Assembly (NCBI GenBank): GCA_963816985.1
Contig: CAWFMF010000004.1
Span: 2,542,001 to 2,606,000, forward strand
DNA length: 64,000 bases
Source of the DNA: JAIVJM01 sp963816985
Lineage (GTDB): Bacteria; Acidobacteriota; Blastocatellia; Pyrinomonadales; Pyrinomonadaceae
Direction of reading: 5' to 3'
The position numbers were made by a program, and so were the translations under genes. Below, piece by piece: positions 29,430 to 34,534 of this stretch. The notes below the pieces were generated by a model that made no database searches, had not been told where the DNA came from, and saw only the letters and a program-made list of their open reading frames with translations. Position 1 is the stretch's first letter. Every line of letters begins with the position of its first letter.

Positions 29430-29492
29430 GGGAGCGGGGCTGCTCCCGTCACGACCGCAGTCAGTTTAGACAGCGCGCGCGGCGTTTGTCAA
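29430..29492 (-). promoter_or_regulatory. strong sigma70-like promoter and 5' hairpin for the DUF4214 gene
   Basis: TTGACA (29492-29487) and TAAACT (29468-29463) are 18 bases apart on the minus strand. A small hairpin GGGAGC/GCTCCC (29430-29447) lies at the start of the roughly 110-base leader. This is the best promoter match outside the transposon. Confidence 0.65.
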
Positions 29493-29514
29493 CTTAAACA
29501 ACCGCAAGCTTTTG

Positions 29515-29546
29515 CGCCCGCCGCGAGGCTTTTGGCGGGCGTTTTC
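29515..29546 (+). terminator. hairpin with T run outside the transposon left end
   Basis: CGCCCGCC (29515) pairs with GGCGGGCG (29534-29541), followed by TTTTCTCTC. It is oriented to stop plus-strand transcription. No plus-strand gene ends nearby, so its client is unclear. Confidence 0.45.
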
Positions 29547-29586
29547 TCTCGAACTCTTTTGACGCGGGGAGAGAGTGGAAAGTTTA

Positions 29587-29595
29587 CCTTTCGCG
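29587..29595. repeat. left 9-bp target-site duplication
   Basis: CCTTTCGCG abuts the left terminal inverted repeat. An identical 9-mer abuts the right end at 34412-34420. Confidence 0.85.
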
Positions 29596-29684
29596 GGCTT
29601 TGCCCGAAAAACCCCTTAACTAGCCGACTTTCTGTACAAGTGCTATTTCCGTCCGAAAAGTCGTGGTATGATTATCGGTAGTTC

Positions 29685-29784
29685 GGCTTGGCATGGCAAG
29701 GCATGGTTTGGTAAGGCACGGCACGGCACGGCGAGGCACGGCGTAGCAAAGCCAAGCACAGCAAAGCACAGCAAAGCACAGAGA
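29685..29784. repeat. degenerate pentamer tandem repeat, 20 units in phase
   Basis: Twenty consecutive 5-base units keep strict phase: the first twelve are GG-led (GGCAT, GGCAA, GGCAC, GGCGA) and the last eight AG-led (AGCAA, AGCAC). Consensus is RGCAN. It is followed directly by a 12-bp GC-rich hairpin (29784-29808). It lies just inside the left end of the transposon, on the downstream side of the DUF4177-like and transposase genes. Confidence 0.85.
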
Positions 29785-29815
29785 AGGGGGCGCGACTCGC
29801 GCCCCCTTCGTGTTT
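29784..29815. terminator. GC-rich hairpin next to the pentamer repeat
   Basis: AAGGGGGCGCGA (29784-29795) pairs with TCGCGCCCCCTT (29797-29808), with CGTGTTT after it on the plus strand. It probably insulates the left end of the element and ends the minus-strand DUF4177-like transcript. Confidence 0.55.
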
Positions 29816-29836
29816 CAGTGTCCTAAATCTATGTCG

Positions 29837-29998
29837 CTAGTTTTTAGGACGTTTGAAGTAGAATAGTGCTCCGTGCTGTTTGTCCGTCACGATAGCAACC
29901 AACTCCCATCCTTCATTGCCTAACTGTTCAAGCCTGAACTGGATTTCAGCAAGTGAGTCCTCACCCATCTTGAATACGAGATACGCCCACCTTTGCAT
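29837..29998 (-). CDS. DUF4177-like microprotein (53 aa) downstream of the transposase
   Basis: The start ATG at 29998 has a strong ribosome site (AAAGGAGA). The sequence pattern MQRWAYLVFKMGE, LEQLGNEGWELVAIV, ALFYFKRP is that of DUF4177 small proteins: a short beta strand, one helix ending in NEGWELV, then two strands. It starts 16 bases after the transposase stop on the same strand, so the two are probably co-transcribed. Function of the family is unknown. Inside a transposon it may be a transposition accessory or a passenger. The start is well supported and the family call is by pattern. Confidence 0.75.
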   Translation of the reverse strand: MQRWAYLVFKMGEDSLAEIQFRLEQLGNEGWELVAIVTDKQHGALFYFKRPKN

Positions 29999-30014
29999 AA
30001 TGATTCTCCTTTAG

Positions 30015-31250
30015 TTAGGAAGCGACCTTGAAAGAGGCGTTGATATTCAGTTCGTACACGGACTGAATAACACAGCACAGGTTGTGCGCCAACACCTTAC
30101 ACAAGGCTTCGTTCATCTGCGCGACGGGAGTCTTGCAACGCAGCCGCGCGCCGAACTTCGACTTAATCATACTGAATACGGTCTCGACATTCGACCGCCG
30201 ATGATAGTGGGTAAGGAACTCGTCGCGGCGAAGGTTGTAGTAGTGATACATCTTCACCCACACGGCAGACTTCGGATGCTTCGCGGACTGTTCTTTCGCG
30301 TTCGACTTGAAGGGTATGTAAGGCACTGCGCCGTGCTCGACCGTGGTGAGTAAGTTGCTGTCGCCTATGTATCCCTTGTCGGCTGAGATTTCCGCCATCT
30401 TGAAGCCCGCCCGCGCCGTCGTCTCGACAAGCGGCTTATAGAACGGGTAGTCGTGCGCGAAGCCGTCTGTGGCCTCTACGCTCGTCACGACGTTAGTCGT
30501 AGTGCCGCACATCAAGTGCAGCTTGACCCAAAGTTTGCTATCCGCCATCTGGCTCTGGCCGTACTTCGCGTCGTACCAACGCGCCTGACCCGTACTGAAG
30601 CCCGAAGAGTCCACGGCGAAGGTCGTCTCAACCGACTTGAGCGGCAAGCTGCTCACGGAGATGAGATGCTTGAGGTAAGGCGTCAAGGATTCCGTCTTGA
30701 GGTAGTCGAACAGTGAGTTATACGACGGGAGTTTTGACAGGTAGCCGCGCGCCTTCGCGTCTCTCAGGTCGCTCATAAAACGCCGCCCGCTAAGTGTCGA
30801 GTAAGTGCGGAACACGATGCCGAAGAGGACATCGGAGAACGGTATGCGCGGACGCCCGACCGTCTGGACGGGTTCATCTATTCCTTGACACAGGTCATAG
30901 AGCAGAGCCAAAAACTCTGACTTCTCGCGCGTCTGCGCTTTGTTATAAGCGGGCCATTGCTGCTTATAGGTGACGCGCTTCTCGACCGTTACCGTCTCCG
31001 TGGTAGTGGCCTCGCCGTCTTTCGTCTCCGTGGTCTCTATGCGCTTAATGAGGAACTGGACGGCGTAGATGTGCTTACAAGCGGCGCGGCGGAACTCGTG
31101 GTCTGGACAAGTGCAGTGTGGAGTCTCCGCGTCTACGTCAACCGTGTACCTCTCGCCTTTAGTTGAGGCAGGTACGACCCAGAGATTACCTTTGCGTTTA
31201 ATCTTACCCCTGTCGGCTATCTGCTGGCCTTTGGCTTCGCGTGTGCTCAT
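30015..31250 (-). CDS. IS4-type DDE transposase with N-terminal SWIM zinc finger
   Basis: 411 residues from ATG 31250 with AAGGA upstream; the in-frame extension to 31370 crosses the promoter and is rejected. The SWIM motif is C46-x-C48-x9-C58-x-H60. The DDE residues are D214 (FAVDSSG), D291 (ISADKGY) and E356. E356 sits in a perfect Y349-x2-R352-x3-E356-x6-K363 signature, which defines the IS4 group. It should cut and join the terminal repeats at 29596 and 34411. SWIM fingers bind DNA or proteins and are unusual in such short transposases. The gene has its own promoter overlapping a palindrome. Confidence 0.9.
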   Translation of the reverse strand: MSTREAKGQQIADRGKIKRKGNLWVVPASTKGERYTVDVDAETPHCTCPDHEFRRAACKHIYAVQFLIKRIETTETKDGEATTTETVTVEKRVTYKQQWPAYNKAQTREKSEFLALLYDLCQGIDEPVQTVGRPRIPFSDVLFGIVFRTYSTLSGRRFMSDLRDAKARGYLSKLPSYNSLFDYLKTESLTPYLKHLISVSSLPLKSVETTFAVDSSGFSTGQARWYDAKYGQSQMADSKLWVKLHLMCGTTTNVVTSVEATDGFAHDYPFYKPLVETTARAGFKMAEISADKGYIGDSNLLTTVEHGAVPYIPFKSNAKEQSAKHPKSAVWVKMYHYYNLRRDEFLTHYHRRSNVETVFSMIKSKFGARLRCKTPVAQMNEALCKVLAHNLCCVIQSVYELNINASFKVAS

Positions 31251-31381
31251 TGTAAGTCCTTGCCTTTCTTTTGCGACTGGCTCACAATGACTTTGCGGAA
31301 TCGGGAGTGAGCAATCGCTTTCGGTTTTCAAGGGGGGCTTTATCAGTTGGTAGCTGGTGAAGCCCTTCAAAGTCTGAAACT

Positions 31382-31410
31382 ATACTATCTTAGATAGTAT
31401 ACTATGTCAA
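31382..31410 (-). promoter_or_regulatory. transposase promoter overlapping a palindromic operator
   Basis: On the minus strand TTGACA (31410-31405) and TAGTAT (31387-31382) are 17 bases apart. The palindrome ATACTATCTTAGATAGTAT (31382-31400) covers the -10 and spacer. The related word GTATACTAT recurs at 31431-31439 in the divergent promoter. This is a likely operator for a shared regulator. Confidence 0.7.
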
Positions 31411-31422
31411 CGAAAATACTAC

Positions 31423-31451
31423 TTGACCGAGTATACTATTTAGAGTAGTAT
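31423..31451 (+). promoter_or_regulatory. divergent promoter for the zinc-ribbon gene, predicted leaderless start
   Basis: TTGACC (31423-31428) and TAGTAT (31446-31451) are 17 bases apart. The GTG start at 31458 is exactly where transcription would begin, seven bases past the -10, and no ribosome site is visible. This predicts a leaderless mRNA. Confidence 0.6.
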
Positions 31452-31457
31452 GGTCGA

Positions 31458-31637
31458 GTGCCGAAGATAAAGAAAACGGTTTGGCTCTGGAAATGTGGGC
31501 GGTGTGGGTACGAATGGCTTCCCCGCGACGCCGAGACCGAGCCTAAACGTTGTCCCGGCCCCAACTGTAAGAGTCCGTATTGGAACACGCCCCGCAAACC
31601 CTCAAGCAAAAAGCCCGAAAGTAAACAATCTAAGTAG
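31458..31637 (+). CDS. zinc-ribbon microprotein (59 aa), probably leaderless
   Basis: Starts at GTG 31458; an in-frame TAG lies 15 bases upstream. The sequence carries two Cys pairs, C13-x2-C16 (KCGRCGYEW) and C32-x4-C37 (RCPGPNCKSP), which would hold one zinc. Basic Lys-rich termini (PKIKKTVWLW and SSKKPESKQSK) suggest nucleic-acid binding. It is transcribed divergently from the transposase from a promoter with the same palindrome words. It could be a regulator or an antitoxin-like passenger. No specific function can be assigned. Confidence 0.7.
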   Translation: MPKIKKTVWLWKCGRCGYEWLPRDAETEPKRCPGPNCKSPYWNTPRKPSSKKPESKQSK

Positions 31638-31669
31638 GTTATCGCCTGTTCTTTGACAGCATCTAAGGT

Positions 31670-31897
31670 ATTCTCGGAGGCCACGGAAGGCGTTAGTAGC
31701 CTTTCGGCTACTTAACCGGCACTAGCAGGGGCCATCCCCTCTTGCCGTGGTCGCGGGCGTAAACCCGGTTGCCGTTCTTGTCGGTGTACCAAGCTCGGAA
31801 GATGAGCCGGTAGCCCTTCGGCACGTGGTATTTCGCCATAGGCCACCTCCTTTCTGACGGGTAGAGTCCGTCTGATGGGGTTGTGGCCTCCGAGAAT
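31670..31897. repeat. inner 15-bp inverted repeat flanking the 43-aa ORF
   Basis: ATTCTCGGAGGCCAC (31670-31684) is perfectly inverted at 31883-31897. The pair brackets the 43-aa ORF and stops six bases short of the tRNA-like gene. It could be the end pair of a 228-bp nested cassette, or a structured RNA stem. Confidence 0.6.
31708..31839 (-). CDS. 43-aa ORF with near-perfect ribosome site
   Basis: The ATG at 31839 is preceded by AAGGAGGT at a good distance. The product begins MAKYHVPKGYRLIFRAWYTD and ends HGKRGWPLLVPVK. It is basic and aromatic, with no signal peptide or membrane segment. I do not recognise it. The strong initiation site and the inner inverted repeat around it argue that it is real. 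Confidence 0.55.
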   Translation of the reverse strand: MAKYHVPKGYRLIFRAWYTDKNGNRVYARDHGKRGWPLLVPVK

Positions 31898-31902
31898 TTG
31901 GG

Positions 31903-31976
31903 TGCCCCCTGCCAGACTCGGACTGGCGACCTACGAGTTAGCGGCTCGTCGCTCTATCCAACTGAGCTAAGGGGGC
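31903..31976 (-). tRNA. tRNA-like gene, class I fold with GCU anticodon, C33 and C55
   Basis: 74 bases fold as a cloverleaf: acceptor GCCCCCT/AGGGGGC, D stem GCTC/GAGC with GG in the loop, anticodon stem ACGAG/CTCGT, T stem GCCAG/CTGGC. The anticodon loop CCGCTAA gives GCU, which would read AGU/AGC serine codons. The variable loop has only five bases, whereas tRNA-Ser is class II. Position 33 is C rather than the nearly invariant U, and the T loop is TCCGAGT, with C at 55. No CCA is encoded. The body resembles tRNA-Arg or similar class I molecules. It is either a divergent functional tRNA or a tRNA mimic. Confidence 0.75.
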
Positions 31977-31985
31977 ATACCGAGA

Positions 31986-32020
31986 GGGGGTTGGTCGTAG
32001 ACTGACCCCCTTAACTTTTA
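31986..32020 (+). terminator. possible terminator beside the tRNA-like gene
   Basis: GGGGGTTGGTC pairs imperfectly with GACTGACCCCC (31986-32010), followed by TTAACTTTT. It is oriented to stop plus-strand transcription, for instance from the zinc-ribbon promoter. Confidence 0.4.
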
Positions 32021-32110
32021 GGCACACAAGTCCTTGAGAGCCCAAGAGTTAAATCAAGGCACACGAATAGATTTATATTGAATCAGAGTGGAATTTTTGG
32101 TAGGATGAGC

Positions 32111-32743
32111 CTACCTAATAGGTAAATCCTCCTTGTGTTCACTCGCAGGGAGCAACGAGCCCGCCGCGCTAACGGCGGGTTCGTTTGTTGGCCCTTCCTG
32201 CTTGATTTTCTTCCTATAAACAGCCGGTGTTTGGCCGTAAGCCTTCTCGTGGACGTACAGCACGCCCCTCTTCGCAAGTAAGTTAAGAATGCTAGGAATT
32301 TGCCCCCTAACACTTCTCGCGCCACGCTTGCGGATTGCGTCGTGACGTTCGTAAAGCTGGTCGTAAATTAAAGGCTGGTTGATGTCGGCGTCGTCAGGCA
32401 GTTCTTCGATAATATTAGTGACGGCTTTGTAAGTCTTGAACGCCGTGCGGGTGCCGTTTGAGGGTTGCTGCGTCGGAGGTGGGATGGAAGGCGGCTCGGC
32501 ACTTACGCTCGGAGAGCCGGAAACATTTGTTGGGGGCGTGAGGCCGGAAGCCTCTAGTTGACTCACAAAGGGCGACGGGAAGCACTCTTTGAATACCTCC
32601 CAAGCAGTGTCTAGGGCTTCATGCTTCCGGCGTGCCTCAGCTTCTAGCTCCTCAAGGAGTCGGGCTTTCCTCTCGTCCGTATCCCGGTCGATTTGTTGAT
32701 GTGCTGCCCTCAGAGTAGCTTCGTCTAAGTTCACGGATGCCAT
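32111..32743 (-). CDS. coiled-coil plus winged-helix-like protein, transposon passenger
   Basis: 210 residues from ATG 32743; upstream in-frame sequence to 32923 is rejected as non-coding. Residues 5-50 are a charged coiled coil and 68-98 a Pro/Ser linker. Residues 100-180 look like a winged-helix domain (FKTYKAVTNIIEELPDD, INQPLIYDQLYER, RGQIPSILNLLAKRGVLYV). The C-terminal 30 residues are disordered. A role in DNA binding within the element is inferred. No clear ribosome site is seen. A small hairpin (GGTAGG/CCTACC, about 32100-32116) overlaps its stop. Confidence 0.6.
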   Translation of the reverse strand: MASVNLDEATLRAAHQQIDRDTDERKARLLEELEAEARRKHEALDTAWEVFKECFPSPFVSQLEASGLTPPTNVSGSPSVSAEPPSIPPPTQQPSNGTRTAFKTYKAVTNIIEELPDDADINQPLIYDQLYERHDAIRKRGARSVRGQIPSILNLLAKRGVLYVHEKAYGQTPAVYRKKIKQEGPTNEPAVSAAGSLLPASEHKEDLPIR

Positions 32744-33206
32744 CTTAAAGAAAAGACTTGGGGGAGTCAAGGACTTTCTCGTGGCGTCATGCTTGGGGGC
32801 TGTAGGGAATGGGGCGTGTCTCATGGCTAAGACGCTCCGCGCCTCAACCCTAAGCCGAAGCCCCTCAGACACGGCGAGGCCGCGCACACGTCGCCCCCGA
32901 CGCACGCACGGCCCCGCTGGCACAGCCCGCCACCCGACGACGGCGGGCGTGCTTAGAAGCGCGTCACCTTCCCGCGCCCCTATCCCTTATCTGTCACTAG
33001 AATGCCTTTTAACGTGAGGTTCATAATGGTATATTCCGCGCGTTCTGTGTCTTTGAAAATAAGGCAACGGTCGGATGCGTAGCTCCTCAACCTCAAACTG
33101 ATGAGCATCGCCGTTGAGTATGAAAGGTTCACACTCACGGCGAATAGGTTGAGGAAATATAGATTATTACCATTTTGTAATAAAGGCAAGTCAAAAAAGA
33201 CCCTAT
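32744..33206. other. intergenic region of the transposon without a supported gene
   Basis: The left half is GC-rich and the right half (33000-33200) AT-rich. Short inverted words (CCTCAACCTC about 33090, GGTTGAGG about 33145) and AT-rich boxes upstream of the XRE gene suggest a promoter/operator. No ORF has a convincing start. Confidence 0.4.
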
Positions 33207-33222
33207 CAGGAGGGAACTCCTG
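33207..33222 (+). promoter_or_regulatory. hairpin containing the ribosome site of the XRE gene
   Basis: CAGGAGGGAACTCCTG forms a 6-bp stem with a GGAA (GNRA-type) loop and ends directly at the ATG. The Shine-Dalgarno AGGAGG is inside the stem, so translation should be restrained when it folds. Confidence 0.6.
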
Positions 33223-33501
33223 ATGGGTACAAAGGCGCGTCCTCGCTTGAAACACTTGCCTGAGAAGCTATTCCAAATTCGGGAGAAGCTTGGCCTTTCC
33301 CAAACCGAAATGCTCTACCGTCTCGGCGTCGAAGACCTCATCACCTATCATCAGATTTCGAGGTTTGAGACGGGAACCCGCGAACCCCCTTACATAGTCT
33401 TACTACGCTATGCTCGCGTAGCGGGAATCTCAACGGACGTGCTGATTGACGACGAGCTTAACCTACCCGCGAAGCTTCCGGCCAAGCTGAAACCCTCCTG
33501 A
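33223..33501 (+). CDS. XRE-family helix-turn-helix regulator
   Basis: 92 residues. The helix-turn-helix core spans about 14-70: LFQIREKLGLSQTEMLYRLG, then YHQISRFETGTREPPYIVLLRYARVAG. It is a compact Cro/C1-type DNA-binding protein. A short repeat (LPAKLPAKL) ends it. Its ribosome site sits in a hairpin, suggesting low basal expression. It is the best candidate for the regulator of the palindromic promoters at 31.4 kb. The protease gene follows on the same strand after 77 bases; a possible weak stem with a T6 run lies between them. Confidence 0.85.
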   Translation: MGTKARPRLKHLPEKLFQIREKLGLSQTEMLYRLGVEDLITYHQISRFETGTREPPYIVLLRYARVAGISTDVLIDDELNLPAKLPAKLKPS

Positions 33502-33578
33502 CTTTTAGGGCAAGAGGGGTTTTTTGGCAAAGCCTTGTAGGCTATTATTTGGCAGAGCAAGAATCAGAGGGCAACACT

Positions 33579-34343
33579 ATGAACTGGTCTGAAGTTGTTA
33601 AGAAAGTCACTCCATATATTGTTAAGATTGAAACACCGATTGGACATGGCACTGGTTTTCTGTGCCTTTACAATAACTCCAAGTCATTGTGCGGTATAGC
33701 GACGGCAGCCCACGTTGTCAGCTACGCAGACGAATGGCAACAGCCCATTCGCATTCAATACTACCCAGAGGGGAGCACCCTTCTTCTTAAAGAGGAACGC
33801 AGAGTGATATTTATAGATGAGGGGACTGATTCAGCGGTTATTCTTCTCTCGACGGGAGTGCTTAACTTTCCAGAGGACATCATACCATTGCTCCCATCCG
33901 GGTCGCCGATTGGCATCGGTGATGAGGTCGGGTGGCTTGGCTTCCCGGCCCTCGAATCTAACACCCTCTGCTTTTTCTCTGGCAACATCAGCGCCCGTCA
34001 GGAGGCTCGGAATGCTTACTTGATTGACGGTGTTGCTATCAACGGCGTCAGCGGAGGCCCCGTCATTTATTCTACCCCGACCGAGGGCGTTCAAATCGTT
34101 GGTGAGGTGTCCGCATACAGGGCGAACAGGGCCACCGGCGAGGCCCTTCCCGGCCTTCTCGTTGCCCAAGACCTTTCCCACTTTCATAGAGTCATCAGTC
34201 ATATCAAATCCATTGACGAGGCGAATCGTAAAAAGCGGGAGACGGAGAGAGCCGAACAATCCGCCGAACAGAATACCCCGCCGCCAGCTTTGGCCGGAGA
34301 GTCGGAGGAAGCCGCGCCCGCCGGGGGCGGCACCGAATTATAG
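33579..34343 (+). CDS. trypsin-like serine protease domain protein, transposon passenger
   Basis: 254 residues from ATG 33579 with GAGGG upstream (a TTG at 33549 is rejected). The chymotrypsin-fold catalytic set is H45 (GIATAAHVV), D84 (DEGTDSAVILL) and S158 (INGVSGGPV). There is no signal peptide, so it should act in the cytoplasm. A C-terminal helix and a charged disordered tail (about 215-254, RETERAEQSAEQNTPPP) follow. Codon use is visibly less GC-rich than the flanking chromosome. Its substrate is unknown. A cytoplasmic trypsin-like domain beside a regulator is compatible with a defence or regulatory protease. It is the last gene before the right end. Confidence 0.85.
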   Translation: MNWSEVVKKVTPYIVKIETPIGHGTGFLCLYNNSKSLCGIATAAHVVSYADEWQQPIRIQYYPEGSTLLLKEERRVIFIDEGTDSAVILLSTGVLNFPEDIIPLLPSGSPIGIGDEVGWLGFPALESNTLCFFSGNISARQEARNAYLIDGVAINGVSGGPVIYSTPTEGVQIVGEVSAYRANRATGEALPGLLVAQDLSHFHRVISHIKSIDEANRKKRETERAEQSAEQNTPPPALAGESEEAAPAGGGTEL

Positions 34344-34411
34344 CACCCCCGCCCTACTTTTCGTACAGCCCCCTAGACTTTTCGGACAGGCGGGATTATT
34401 CGGGCAAAGCC

Positions 34412-34420
34412 CCTTTCGCG
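34412..34420. repeat. right 9-bp target-site duplication
   Basis: CCTTTCGCG directly follows the right terminal repeat and is identical to 29587-29595. Confidence 0.85.
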
Positions 34421-34454
34421 GTTATTTTCAGTGGAAATAGTGCGGGCGGCGCAG

Positions 34455-34529
34455 GTCGGAACCGCCTGCGGTAGCGGGTGGGTTTCGGTAACGTAAAAGA
34501 ACCCACCCGCTACCGCGGGCGGTTCCGAC
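34455..34529. terminator. 30-bp hairpin outside the transposon right end
   Basis: Arms 34455-34484 and 34500-34529 match at 29 of 30 positions. The core CTGCGGTAGCGGGTGGGTT resembles the hairpin at 12931. It lies just after the stop of the minus-strand methyltransferase gene and probably ends that transcript. Confidence 0.7.
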
Positions 34530-34534
34530 AGGAT

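Larger units (their letters stand above)
29596..34411. mobile_element. 4,816-bp transposon with 9-bp TSD, IS4-type transposase and unusual passenger genes
   Basis: The left end GGCTTTGCCCGAAAAACCCC and the reverse complement of the right end GGCTTTGCCCGAATAATCCC match at 18 of 20 positions, the first 13 perfectly. Both ends abut identical 9-mers CCTTTCGCG. Base composition inside is visibly lower in GC than the flanks. Contents: a pentamer repeat with hairpin, DUF4177-like gene, transposase, zinc-ribbon gene, 43-aa ORF, tRNA-like gene, coiled-coil/winged-helix gene, XRE regulator and trypsin-like protease. IS4-type elements commonly make 9-12 bp duplications, in agreement with the YREK transposase inside. 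The perfect duplication argues for recent insertion between the DUF4214 gene and the polysaccharide genes. Confidence 0.85.

Noticed and set aside
31251..31370. 40-residue N-terminal extension of the transposase
   Set aside because: It precedes the well-placed ribosome site and ATG at 31250.
32980..33255. 91-aa minus-strand ORF in the transposon
   Set aside because: No ribosome site or motif, and it runs over the XRE gene's ribosome-site hairpin.
29596..34411. Prophage or plasmid remnant
   Set aside because: No phage structural, integrase or replication gene; terminal repeats and 9-bp duplication fit a transposon.
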